A stretch of DNA of 64,000 nucleotides from Pseudomonas weihenstephanensis (lineage in GTDB: Bacteria > Pseudomonadota > Gammaproteobacteria > Pseudomonadales > Pseudomonadaceae), in the NCBI RefSeq assembly GCF_001043055.1, contig NZ_JYLF01000008.1, positions 62,001-126,000 of the forward strand. The letters run 5' to 3'. This document shows positions 50,328-58,119 of this stretch, piece by piece. The notes beneath the pieces are model-generated. The model was not told where the DNA came from. It did not search any database and saw only the letters and a program-made list of their open reading frames with translations. Position 1 is the first letter of the stretch, and every line of letters starts with the position of its first letter. The translations under genes and the position numbers were made by a program.

Positions 50328-51305
50328 TTATTCAACTGCCTTGGCGTCTTCACCGTGGGACAAGCTGTAAACGTAAGCGGCCAGCAGGTGAACCTTATCG
50401 TTCCCTTGCAGGTCGGCTTGAGCAGGCATCTGGCCCTGACGGCCGTAACGGATGGTCTGCTGCAATTGCGCAAAGCTGGAACCATAAATGAACGCGCCCG
50501 GATGAGTCAGGTTGGGTGCGCCCATCAGTGGATTGCCCTTGCCATCCGGGCCGTGACACACGGCGCAGTTGGTGGCAAACAGTTCCTTGCCTTTGGCCGG
50601 GTCGGCTTTGGCGCTTTCTGGCAATTTACGGCCATCCAGTTGGGTCAGTACGTAAGCGGCTACGTCGCTGACACCTTGTTCACCAATGACTTCAGACCAG
50701 CCTGGCATGACCGCATGACGGCCGCCCATGATCGTAGTCTTGATTTCTTCCGGGCTACCGCCCCAGCGCCAGTCGGCGTCGGTCAGGTTGGGGAAGCCAT
50801 AAGCGCCTTTAGCGTCAGAACCGTGGCACACCGAGCAGTTGGAGGCGAACAGGCGGCCACCCATCTTCAGCGCTTGCGGATCTTTAGCAACTTCTTCAAT
50901 GGGCATGGCAGCGAATTTGGCGAAGATCGGACCAAACTTGGCGTCCGCCTTGGCCATTTCCTTTTCCCACTCGTGAACACCGGTCCAGCCCGTCTGGCCA
51001 TTGGCAAACGGTGTTTCCTTTTGCGTGTCCAAGTGCTGGTAGCCCGGCAGCAGGCCTTTCCAGTTACCCAGCCCCGGGTAAAGTACCAGGTAGCCCAAGG
51101 CAAAAATCACGGTGCCCACAAACAACATGAACCACCATTTCGGCATCGGGTTGTCGTACTCCTCAATCCCGTCGTAAGAGTGCCCAACTGTCTCGTCAGT
51201 CTGCTCGCTGCGTTGGCCCTTTCGGGTGGCCAGCAACAACCAGGTCAAGGCGAAGATGGTACCCAGAGTGAGGACTGTGACGTACAGACTCCAGAACGTA
51301 GTCAT
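50328..51305 (-). CDS. ccoP: cbb3 oxidase dihaem cytochrome c subunit CcoP (operon 1)
   Basis: Membrane-anchored dihaem cytochrome of 325 residues feeding electrons to CcoN. Two N-terminal helices (about 1-25 and 57-78) flank the YDGIEEYDNPMPKWW motif. The two haem c sites are CSVCH (about residue 157) and CAVCH (about 245), with methionine ligands in the HAVMPGW and GQMPAQ segments. Compared with the operon-2 copy, this one has about 14 extra residues after LLPGY (QHLDTQKETPFANG). It overlaps ccoQ by four bases. Confidence 0.95.
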   Translation of the reverse strand: MTTFWSLYVTVLTLGTIFALTWLLLATRKGQRSEQTDETVGHSYDGIEEYDNPMPKWWFMLFVGTVIFALGYLVLYPGLGNWKGLLPGYQHLDTQKETPFANGQTGWTGVHEWEKEMAKADAKFGPIFAKFAAMPIEEVAKDPQALKMGGRLFASNCSVCHGSDAKGAYGFPNLTDADWRWGGSPEEIKTTIMGGRHAVMPGWSEVIGEQGVSDVAAYVLTQLDGRKLPESAKADPAKGKELFATNCAVCHGPDGKGNPLMGAPNLTHPGAFIYGSSFAQLQQTIRYGRQGQMPAQADLQGNDKVHLLAAYVYSLSHGEDAKAVE

Positions 51306-51493
51306 TCTTTGTTACTCCTAGAAGCTTGCTCTTGCTCGACGTGCTTGATGGCTTCGGGATCATCCTTGAACGGCAATAAGGTTGCGTCTTCAAATTCTGA
51401 CTTGCGTCGCGGGCTGAACACCCACAGCGCCAAACCGATAAAAGCCACCATCACGACGACAGTGCCCAGGCCACGAATCATCCCGATATCCAT
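51302..51493 (-). CDS. ccoQ: cbb3 oxidase small subunit CcoQ (operon 1)
   Basis: Single-helix protein of 63 residues. IRGLGTVVVMVAFIGLALWV is the membrane helix, followed by FSPRRKSEFEDATLLPF, the CcoQ signature. It stabilises the complex, especially CcoP. It starts five bases after the ccoO stop and overlaps ccoP. Confidence 0.93.
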   Translation of the reverse strand: MDIGMIRGLGTVVVMVAFIGLALWVFSPRRKSEFEDATLLPFKDDPEAIKHVEQEQASRSNKE

Positions 51494-51498
51494 CTAAA

Positions 51499-52107
51499 TC
51501 ACCGTTTGCTTTTGATGATGGTGCCCAAGCCCTGGAGGTAAGCCACCAGTGCGTCCATTTCGGTTTTGCCCTTCACTGCATCCTTGGCGCCGGCGATGTC
51601 TTCGTCGGTGTAAGGGACGCCGAGCGTGCGCAAGACTTCCATTTTTTTCGCGGTGTCCTTGCCGTCCAGCTTGCGTTCAACGAGGAACGGGTAGGCTGGC
51701 ATGACTGACTCGGGCACTACGTTGCGCGGGTTGTACAGGTGAGCACGCTGCCAGTCATCCGAGTAACGACCGCCGACACGGGCCAAGTCCGGGCCGGTAC
51801 GTTTGGAGCCCCACAGGAACGGGTGATCCCACACGCTTTCACCGGCTACCGAGTAGTGGCCATAGCGTTCGGTTTCGGCACGGAACGGGCGAATCATCTG
51901 CGAGTGGCACTGAACGCAGCCGTTGGCGATGTAGATGTCACGGCCTTCAAGCTCGAGGGCAGGGCGCGGCTTCATGCCTTCGACGGGCGTGTTGGTCACG
52001 TCCTGGAAGAACAGCGGAACGATTTGGGTCAGGCCGCCAATACTGACGGCGATGACCATGAAGAAGGCCATCAGGCCAATATTCTTCTCGACTGTTTCGT
52101 GCTTCAT
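51499..52107 (-). CDS. ccoO: cbb3 oxidase monohaem cytochrome c subunit CcoO (operon 1)
   Basis: Membrane-anchored monohaem cytochrome of 202 residues. The N-terminal helix is GLMAFFMVIAVSIGGLTQIV, and the haem c site is CVQCH at about residue 61 within GRDIYIANGCVQCHSQMIRP. RYGHYSVAGESVWDHPFLWG and GPDLARVGGRYSDDWQRAHL are invariant CcoO segments. The ATG overlaps the last base of ccoN. Confidence 0.95.
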   Translation of the reverse strand: MKHETVEKNIGLMAFFMVIAVSIGGLTQIVPLFFQDVTNTPVEGMKPRPALELEGRDIYIANGCVQCHSQMIRPFRAETERYGHYSVAGESVWDHPFLWGSKRTGPDLARVGGRYSDDWQRAHLYNPRNVVPESVMPAYPFLVERKLDGKDTAKKMEVLRTLGVPYTDEDIAGAKDAVKGKTEMDALVAYLQGLGTIIKSKR

Positions 52108-53549
52108 CAGTGGGCTCCAACTACAGCGATCTTGGTCGCTGCTTCAGCTTCTACCGGGTTCGAGGCGCGTACGGTGCGGAACACGTTATAGGCCATGAAC
52201 AGCATGCCGCTGGCGAAGAAAGCCCCGCCGATGGCGCGAACGATAAAGCCAGGGTGGCTGGCTTGCAGCGCTTCGACGAACGAGTAGGTCAGCGTGCCGT
52301 CGTCGTTGATGGCGCGCCACATCAGGCCCTGGGTGATGCCGTTGACCCACATCGAGGCGATGTACAGCACGGTGCCGATGGTCGCGAGCCAGAAGTGCGT
52401 GTTGATCAGGCTGGTGCTGAACATCGCTTTCTGCCCGTAGAGGCGAGGAATCATGTGGTACAGGGCGCCAATCGAAATCATCGCTACCCAGCCCAGCGCG
52501 CCAGCGTGAACGTGGCCGATGGTCCAGTCGGTGTAGTGCGACAGCGAGTTGACGGTCTTGATGGCCATCATCGGACCTTCGAAGGTCGACATGCCGTAGA
52601 ACGCCAGTGATACCACGAGGAAGCGCAGGATCGGGTCGGTGCGCAGCTTATGCCAGGCGCCCGACAGGGTCATCATGCCGTTGATCATGCCGCCCCAGCT
52701 GGGTGCCAGCAGGATGATCGACATCGCCATGCCCAGCGACTGTGCCCAGTCTGGCAGTGCGGTGTAGTGCAAGTGGTGAGGACCGGCCCAGATGTACAGG
52801 GTAATCAGCGCCCAGAAGTGCACGATCGACAAACGATACGAGTAGATCGGACGTTCAGCTTGCTTGGGTACGAAGTAGTACATCATCCCCAGGAAGCCGG
52901 TGGTGAGGAAGAAACCTACGGCGTTGTGGCCATACCACCACTGAATCATGGCGTCAGTCGCACCGGCGTACGCCGAGTAGGACTTGAAAAGACTCACAGG
53001 CAAGGAAGCGTGGTTAACGATATGCAGCATGGCCGTGACGACAATGAATGCACCGTAAAACCAGTTGCCCACATAAATGTGCTTGGTTTTGCGCTTGGTA
53101 ATCGTGCCGAAGAACACAATGCCGTAGACCACCCAGACGATGGCCAGCAGGATAGCCAAAGGCCATTCCAGCTCTGCGTATTCTTTGGTCGTGGTGTAGC
53201 CCAGCGGCAGCGTGATCAAGGCACCGACAATCACCGCTTGCCAGCCCCAGAAGGTGAAGGCCGCGAGGGTGTCGGAGATCAGGCGCGTTTGGCAGGTGCG
53301 CTGCACGACGTAATAAGAGGTGGCGAACAATGCACAACCGCCGAAGGCGAAAATCACCAGGTTGGTGTGCAAAGGACGTAGACGGCCGAAGGTCGTCCAC
53401 TCAAGGCCAAGGTTTAATTCAGGCCACACAAGTTGTGAAGCGATGAAAACCCCGAGCCCCATGCCAAGGATCCCCCAGACCACCGTCATGATGGCGAACT
53501 GGCGGACTACCTTATAGTTATAAGCAGTCGGACTGATTGCTGTGCTCAT
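52107..53549 (-). CDS. ccoN: cbb3 oxidase catalytic subunit CcoN (operon 1)
   Basis: Catalytic haem-copper oxidase subunit of 480 residues with twelve helices, containing haem b, haem b3 and CuB. Histidine-bearing motifs are RLRPLHTNLVIFAFGG, WYGHNAVGFFLTTGFLG, GPHHLHYTALPDW and DWTIGHVHAGALGWV. It reduces oxygen to water at low oxygen and pumps protons. The start at 53549 gives MSTAISPTAYNYKVVRQFAI, matching the second copy. By position next to ccoG it corresponds to Cbb3-1 of P. aeruginosa, which is the more constitutive form. Confidence 0.96.
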   Translation of the reverse strand: MSTAISPTAYNYKVVRQFAIMTVVWGILGMGLGVFIASQLVWPELNLGLEWTTFGRLRPLHTNLVIFAFGGCALFATSYYVVQRTCQTRLISDTLAAFTFWGWQAVIVGALITLPLGYTTTKEYAELEWPLAILLAIVWVVYGIVFFGTITKRKTKHIYVGNWFYGAFIVVTAMLHIVNHASLPVSLFKSYSAYAGATDAMIQWWYGHNAVGFFLTTGFLGMMYYFVPKQAERPIYSYRLSIVHFWALITLYIWAGPHHLHYTALPDWAQSLGMAMSIILLAPSWGGMINGMMTLSGAWHKLRTDPILRFLVVSLAFYGMSTFEGPMMAIKTVNSLSHYTDWTIGHVHAGALGWVAMISIGALYHMIPRLYGQKAMFSTSLINTHFWLATIGTVLYIASMWVNGITQGLMWRAINDDGTLTYSFVEALQASHPGFIVRAIGGAFFASGMLFMAYNVFRTVRASNPVEAEAATKIAVVGAH

Positions 53550-53634
53550 TCTAAGGTTCCACGGTTTAGGTGTTTTATTAGGAGTAAAAATCGGGCGCAA
53601 GTATGTATAAAGCGTAGGGTTATTGCAACGCAGC

Positions 53635-53648
53635 ATGACCTCGGTCAA
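53635..53648 (-). promoter_or_regulatory. Weak Anr-like site upstream of the first ccoN
   Basis: Minus strand TTGAC-CGAG-GTCAT: seven of ten fixed positions of an Anr box. TATACA at 53609-53604 is a -10-like hexamer about 32 bases from the box centre, three more than the classic spacing. Offered as a candidate only. Confidence 0.3.
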
Positions 53649-54029
53649 TGCTTTCCAACGCTGATTCTGCGCCCTTTCCACACGTATCGTAGGGTCAAAT
53701 TCGACCGCGAAAATTTAGTGTGTGGCGCACGCAGGCGAAGGGGAAGGTGGCGGTTAAAACCGGGTGGGGATAAGGCACGGCGACATCATGGCGAAGACCG
53801 CAATCGATGACAGCCGGTATAAACCCACCAGTGTGGCCCGTATCACTGCCCTTCAACTGACCGATTTTTTTCACTTGACCTGAATACGGCGTAGGCCGAA
53901 TCCCAGAACTAAGAGCTTAGTCCCGAATGGCGAGAGAGCAATGAGGGAGGGGGGAGGGGTGCGACACTTGGTCGCGATTTGGGGCGGGAACTGCCGCACC
54001 AAAATGATGCGGCAGGAAATGTCCGGAAA
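53649..54029. other. Intergenic region between the two cbb3 operons
   Basis: No gene is seen. A hairpin CTGCCGCA/TGCGGCAG (53991-53998 with 54008-54015) lies just past the ccoP2 stop and may help end that operon, but it lacks a clear U tract on the minus strand. A smaller pair GCGAC/GTCGC (53961-53975) follows. The rest holds the upstream control region of the first ccoN. Confidence 0.5.
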
Positions 54030-54968
54030 TTATTCCGCTGATTTCTCCTCTTGCTTACCGTGCGACAAGCTGAACACGTATGCCGCCAGCAGTTGCACTT
54101 TGTCATTGCCCAACAATTCGTTTTGCGCAGGCATGTGGCCCTGACGACCGTGACGAATGGTTTGCTGCAATTGCGCCAGGCTGGTGCCATAGATGAACGC
54201 GGCCGGTTGCGTCAGGTCAGGTGCACCCATGATCGGTGTGCCTTTGCCCGTTGCGCCGTGGCACGCCACGCAAGTGGTGTCGAACGCTTGCTTGCCTGCG
54301 GCCAGATCGACCGCAGTACCTTGCGGCAGTGGCAGGCCAGCCAGGTCGTGACGTACATAAGCCGCTACGTTCTTGACCCCGTCTTCACCCAGCACTTCAC
54401 CCCACGCAGGCATGGCTGCCATGCGTCCGCCCATGATCGTGGCCTTGATGGTGTCGGCATCGCCGCCCCAGCGCCATGAGTTATCAGCGAGGTTGGGGAA
54501 GCCGAAGGCACCCTTGGCATCCGAGCCGTGGCACACCGAGCAGTTTGAGGCAAACAGGCGTCCGCCCATTTTCAGCGCTTTAGGGTCCTGAGCGACTTGC
54601 TCTACAGGCATGGCGGCGTACTTGGCGAAAATAGGCCCGAACTTGGCGTCTGCCTTGTCCATCTCTTTTTGCCATTCGTTGACCCCGGTCCAGCCATCTT
54701 CATAACCCGGCAGCAGGCCCTTCCAGTTGCCCAGACCGGGGTAGAGGATCAGATAACCCACGCCAAACACCAGGGTGGCGACGAACAACATGAACCACCA
54801 CTGCGGCAGCGGGTTGTCGTATTCCTCGATGCCATCAAAGGCGTGCCCCATGGTCTCGACGGTTTCGCTCTTGGTTTCACCCTTGCGCGTACCAACCAGC
54901 AGCCAAGTCAGGCCGATCAGCGTGCCGATGGTCAGCACGCAGATATAGATACTCCAGAAGGTGGTCAT
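54030..54968 (-). CDS. ccoP: cbb3 oxidase dihaem cytochrome c subunit CcoP (operon 2)
   Basis: Second CcoP, 312 residues. Two N-terminal helices surround AFDGIEEYDNPLPQWWF; haem c sites are CSVCH and CVACH. GWTGVNEWQKEMDKADAKFG directly follows LLPGYED, lacking the 14-residue insertion of the operon-1 copy. Differences are concentrated in the linker and second haem domain, while the membrane part is nearly the same. It overlaps ccoQ by four bases. Confidence 0.95.
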   Translation of the reverse strand: MTTFWSIYICVLTIGTLIGLTWLLVGTRKGETKSETVETMGHAFDGIEEYDNPLPQWWFMLFVATLVFGVGYLILYPGLGNWKGLLPGYEDGWTGVNEWQKEMDKADAKFGPIFAKYAAMPVEQVAQDPKALKMGGRLFASNCSVCHGSDAKGAFGFPNLADNSWRWGGDADTIKATIMGGRMAAMPAWGEVLGEDGVKNVAAYVRHDLAGLPLPQGTAVDLAAGKQAFDTTCVACHGATGKGTPIMGAPDLTQPAAFIYGTSLAQLQQTIRHGRQGHMPAQNELLGNDKVQLLAAYVFSLSHGKQEEKSAE

Positions 54969-55168
54969 GCGTTGTTACTCCTAGACGCTTGTTCTTGCTC
55001 GACGTGTTTGATGGCTTCTGGATCGTCCTTGAATGGCAGTAAGGTCGCGTCTTCGAATTCGGACTTGCGCCGCGGGCTGAACACCCACAACGCCAGGCCG
55101 ATAAACGCCACGGCCACGACGACAGTGCCCAGGCCGCGAATCATTCCACTACTCATCTCCAAAACCAT
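54965..55168 (-). CDS. ccoQ: cbb3 oxidase small subunit CcoQ (operon 2)
   Basis: Single-helix subunit. The stretch GMIRGLGTVVVAVAFIGLAL and FSPRRKSEFEDATLLPFKDD is nearly identical to the operon-1 CcoQ. With the ATG at 55168 it has 67 residues and a strong AGAGGTGAG site that coincides with the end of ccoO. Starting at the inner ATG (55156) would give 63 residues, like the other copy, but leaves no room for a ribosome site. Confidence 0.9.
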   Translation of the reverse strand: MVLEMSSGMIRGLGTVVVAVAFIGLALWVFSPRRKSEFEDATLLPFKDDPEAIKHVEQEQASRSNNA

Positions 55169-55171
55169 GGC

Positions 55172-55780
55172 TCACCTCTTGCTCTTGATGGCAGTGCCCA
55201 GGCCCTGCAAGTAAGCCACCAACGCGTCCATTTCGGTCTTGCCCTTGACTGAGTCCTTGGCTGCGGCGATGTCTTCGTCGGTGTACGGCACGCCCATCAT
55301 GCGCATGACTTCAAGCTTCTTGCGGGTGTGGCTGTCGTCTACCGGCGTGGCCACCAACCAAGGGTAGGCGGGCATTTTCGACTCAGGCACTACGTTGCGC
55401 GGGTTGTACAAGTGCGCGCGGTGCCAGTCATCCGAGTAACGACCGCCAACGCGGGCAAGGTCGGGGCCTGTACGCTTGGAACCCCACAGGAACGGGTGAT
55501 CCCAGACACTTTCACCGGCAACCGAGTAGTGACCATAACGCTCGGTTTCGGCACGGAATGGACGAATCATCTGCGAGTGACACTGCACGCAGCCTTCGCG
55601 GATATAGATGTCACGCCCTTCCAGTTGCAGTGCGGTGTAAGGCTTCATGCCCTCCACCGGGGTGTTGGTCACGTCTTCAAAGAACAGCGGCACGATCTGC
55701 GTCAGACCGCCCACACTCACACACAGAATCATCAGCAACAGCATCAGGCCGATGTTCTTCTCTACGACTTCATGTTTCAT
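55172..55780 (-). CDS. ccoO: cbb3 oxidase monohaem cytochrome c subunit CcoO (operon 2)
   Basis: Second CcoO, 202 residues as in operon 1. N-terminal helix GLMLLLMILCVSVGGLTQIV, haem c site CVQCH in REGCVQCHSQMIRPFRAE, and the invariant GPDLARVGGRYSDDWHRAHL. It follows ccoN after a ten-base gap instead of overlapping it as in operon 1. Confidence 0.95.
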   Translation of the reverse strand: MKHEVVEKNIGLMLLLMILCVSVGGLTQIVPLFFEDVTNTPVEGMKPYTALQLEGRDIYIREGCVQCHSQMIRPFRAETERYGHYSVAGESVWDHPFLWGSKRTGPDLARVGGRYSDDWHRAHLYNPRNVVPESKMPAYPWLVATPVDDSHTRKKLEVMRMMGVPYTDEDIAAAKDSVKGKTEMDALVAYLQGLGTAIKSKR

Positions 55781-55790
55781 GGCGAACTCC

Positions 55791-57215
55791 TCAGGCCATC
55801 TGCGCGGCGGCTACGACTTCAGCGGGCTCGGCGTTACGCACAGTGCGCCAAGTGTTGTAAGCCATCAGCAACATGCCGCTGAGGAAAATCGCCCCACCGA
55901 CCAGTCGCACCACAAAGCCAGGGTGGCTGGCCACCAGGGTTTCGACGAAGGAGTAAGTCAGCGTGCCGTCTTCGTTGACTGCGCGCCACATCAGGCCTTG
56001 AGCGATGCCGTTGACCCACATCGAGGCGATGTACAGCACGGTGCCGATGGTTGCCAGCCAGAAGTGCGCGTTGATCAAGCCCAGGCTGTACATCTGCGGG
56101 CGGCCGAAAATTTTCGGGATCATGTGGTACAGGGCGCCAATCGAAATCATCGCTACCCAGCCCAGCGCACCGGCGTGTACGTGACCAATGGTCCAGTCGG
56201 TGTAGTGGGAGAGGGCGTTGACGGTCTTGATTGCCATCATCGGGCCTTCGAAGGTCGACATGCCGTAGAACGCCAGTGACACCACCAAAAAGCGCAGGAT
56301 CGGGTCACTGCGCAACTTATGCCAGGCGCCCGAGAGGGTCATCATGCCGTTGATCATGCCGCCCCAGCTCGGTGCCAGCAGAATCAGTGACATCACCATG
56401 CCCAGCGACTGTGCCCAGTCTGGCAGTGCGGTGTAGTGCAAGTGGTGCGGACCGGCCCAGATATAGAGAGTGATCAGCGCCCAGAAGTGCACGATAGACA
56501 GGCGATAGGAGTAGATCGGACGTTCGGCCTGTTTCGGCACGAAGTAGTACATCATCCCCAGGAAGCCAGCAGTCAGGAAAAAGCCTACGGCGTTGTGGCC
56601 GTACCACCACTGCACCATGGCGTCAGTGGCGCCACCGTAAAGTGAGTAGGACTTGGTGAAGCTGACCGGGATTTCCAGGTTGTTAACGATGTGCAAAATC
56701 GCCACGGTCACGATAAACGCGCCGAAGAACCAGTTGCCCACGTAGATGTGCTTGGTCTTGCGCTTCATGATCGTGCCGAAGAACACGATGGCATAGGCGA
56801 CCCAGACGATGGTGATCAGAATGTCGATCGGCCATTCCAGCTCGGCGTATTCCTTGGAACTGGTGTAACCGAGCGGCAGGCTGATCGCGGCCAGCAAAAT
56901 CACCAACTGCCAACCCCAAAAGGTGAACGCGGCGATTTTAGGTGCGAACAGGGTCGCCTGGCAGGTGCGTTGCACCGAGTAGAACGACGATGCGAACAGT
57001 GCGCAGCCGCCGAAAGCGAAGATCACGGCGTTGGTGTGCAGAGGGCGCAGGCGCCCGAAACTTGTCCAAGGCAGATTGAAGTTAAGTTCTGGCCAGACCA
57101 ACTGCGCGGCGAGAAAAACGCCGAGCCCCATACCGACGATGCCCCAAACCACCGTCATAATGGCAAATTGGCGGACCACCTTGTAGTTGTAGGCGGTACT
57201 TGTAGAAGTGTTCAT
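55791..57215 (-). CDS. ccoN: cbb3 oxidase catalytic subunit CcoN (operon 2)
   Basis: Second CcoN, 474 residues, closely similar to the first throughout (RLRPLHTNAVIFAFGG, WYGHNAVGFFLTAGFLG, GPHHLHYTALPDW, DWTIGHVHAGALGWV). By position away from ccoG and next to a near-perfect Anr box, it corresponds to Cbb3-2 of P. aeruginosa, which is induced at low oxygen by Anr. It is divergent from an alpha/beta hydrolase gene. Long near-identical stretches with ccoN1 could recombine and delete one operon. Confidence 0.96.
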   Translation of the reverse strand: MNTSTSTAYNYKVVRQFAIMTVVWGIVGMGLGVFLAAQLVWPELNFNLPWTSFGRLRPLHTNAVIFAFGGCALFASSFYSVQRTCQATLFAPKIAAFTFWGWQLVILLAAISLPLGYTSSKEYAELEWPIDILITIVWVAYAIVFFGTIMKRKTKHIYVGNWFFGAFIVTVAILHIVNNLEIPVSFTKSYSLYGGATDAMVQWWYGHNAVGFFLTAGFLGMMYYFVPKQAERPIYSYRLSIVHFWALITLYIWAGPHHLHYTALPDWAQSLGMVMSLILLAPSWGGMINGMMTLSGAWHKLRSDPILRFLVVSLAFYGMSTFEGPMMAIKTVNALSHYTDWTIGHVHAGALGWVAMISIGALYHMIPKIFGRPQMYSLGLINAHFWLATIGTVLYIASMWVNGIAQGLMWRAVNEDGTLTYSFVETLVASHPGFVVRLVGGAIFLSGMLLMAYNTWRTVRNAEPAEVVAAAQMA

Positions 57216-57288
57216 GGTTCCCCATCCACGGATCAGGCGCGTACAAACGCGCGCCTGGAGTTATAAGCAGACTAAAAGCGAGGCAAGC

Positions 57289-57975
57289 ATGGGCGTAGCG
57301 GGTGATGTCGGTATTGACAAGGATCAATGGGCGCAGCGCGTGCAGCAGCGAGGTTGGCTGTGGAACTGCGCACCCATCACCCCTGCTGCGACCTTGATCC
57401 TGGCGCATGGCGCAGGCGCGCCGATGGACAGCGTGTGGATGAGCGAAATGGCTGAACGCCTTGCTGCTCGCGGGGTCAGCGTCCTGCGCTTCGAGTTCCC
57501 GTACATGGCTCAGCGCAGGCTTGATGGTGGCAAAAGGCCTCCCAATCAGCAGGTCAAACTGCTTGAGTGCTGGAGCGAGGTGTATGAAGAGGTGCGACGG
57601 CATGTCGCTGGGCCATTGGCCATTGGCGGCAAATCCATGGGTGGGCGCATGGCCAGTTTGCTGGCGGATGCGCTACACGCAGATGGCTTGGTGTGTTTGG
57701 GCTATCCGTTCTATGCCGTGGGTAAACCCGAGAAGCCTCGTGTGGCGCATCTGGCCGATTTAAAAACCCCGACGTTGATCGTGCAGGGTGAACGGGATGC
57801 GTTGGGCAACCGTGAAACCGTGGAGGCTTACACACTGTCACCGCGCATTGACGTGATGTGGTTGGTGGCGGGCGATCACGACCTCAAGCCGCTCAAGGCC
57901 TCGGGCTTCACCCATGAGCAGCACCTGAATGCGGCTGCGGATCATATTGCGAGCTGGTTGCGCAGCCATATTTGA
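57289..57975 (+). CDS. Alpha/beta hydrolase, KANSL3/Tex30-like family
   Basis: Putative hydrolase of 228 residues. The motif LILAHGAGAPMDSVWM forms the oxyanion region; the nucleophile serine is in GGKSMGGRMASLL; the aspartate is in VQGERDALGN and the histidine in VAGDHDLKPLK. FEFPYMAQRRLDGGKRPPN is typical for the family. The natural substrate is not known. ATG 57289 has GAGG at 57280-57283. The Anr box for the divergent ccoN2 lies inside the first codons of this reading, so the true start could be a later GTG at 57340. Confidence 0.82.
   Translation: MGVAGDVGIDKDQWAQRVQQRGWLWNCAPITPAATLILAHGAGAPMDSVWMSEMAERLAARGVSVLRFEFPYMAQRRLDGGKRPPNQQVKLLECWSEVYEEVRRHVAGPLAIGGKSMGGRMASLLADALHADGLVCLGYPFYAVGKPEKPRVAHLADLKTPTLIVQGERDALGNRETVEAYTLSPRIDVMWLVAGDHDLKPLKASGFTHEQHLNAAADHIASWLRSHI
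57314..57327. promoter_or_regulatory. Near-perfect Anr box at the ccoN2/hydrolase divergence
   Basis: TTGAC-AAGG-ATCAA matches nine of ten fixed positions of the Anr box. It is about 100 bases upstream of the ccoN start of operon 2 and overlaps the beginning of the hydrolase reading frame. A -10 at the classic spacing would be the weak CATGCT (57291-57286). Confidence 0.7.
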
Positions 57976-58022
57976 TACAACAGCAATAAATCATGCGTAG
58001 GCGCTCGAACGATGTGAACGCA

Positions 58023-58084
58023 AAACCTGTAGTGGCTGACGAGTAGTGCGAGGCTGCGTCCGGTTGCGCAGCAATCGTAAAACC
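58023..58084 (+). repeat. Intergenic repeat, full copy (copy 6)
   Basis: AAACCTGTAGTGGCTGACGA, GTAGTGCGAGGCTGCGTCCG, ending GCAGCAATCGTAAAACC. Very similar to the copy at 44116-44178. It lies in the convergent gap between the hydrolase and aer genes. A shortened echo CTGACGAGCGGT follows at 58101-58112. Confidence 0.75.
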
Positions 58085-58119
58085 GGCCACTGCGCAGTGC
58101 CTGACGAGCGGTCTCAGGA

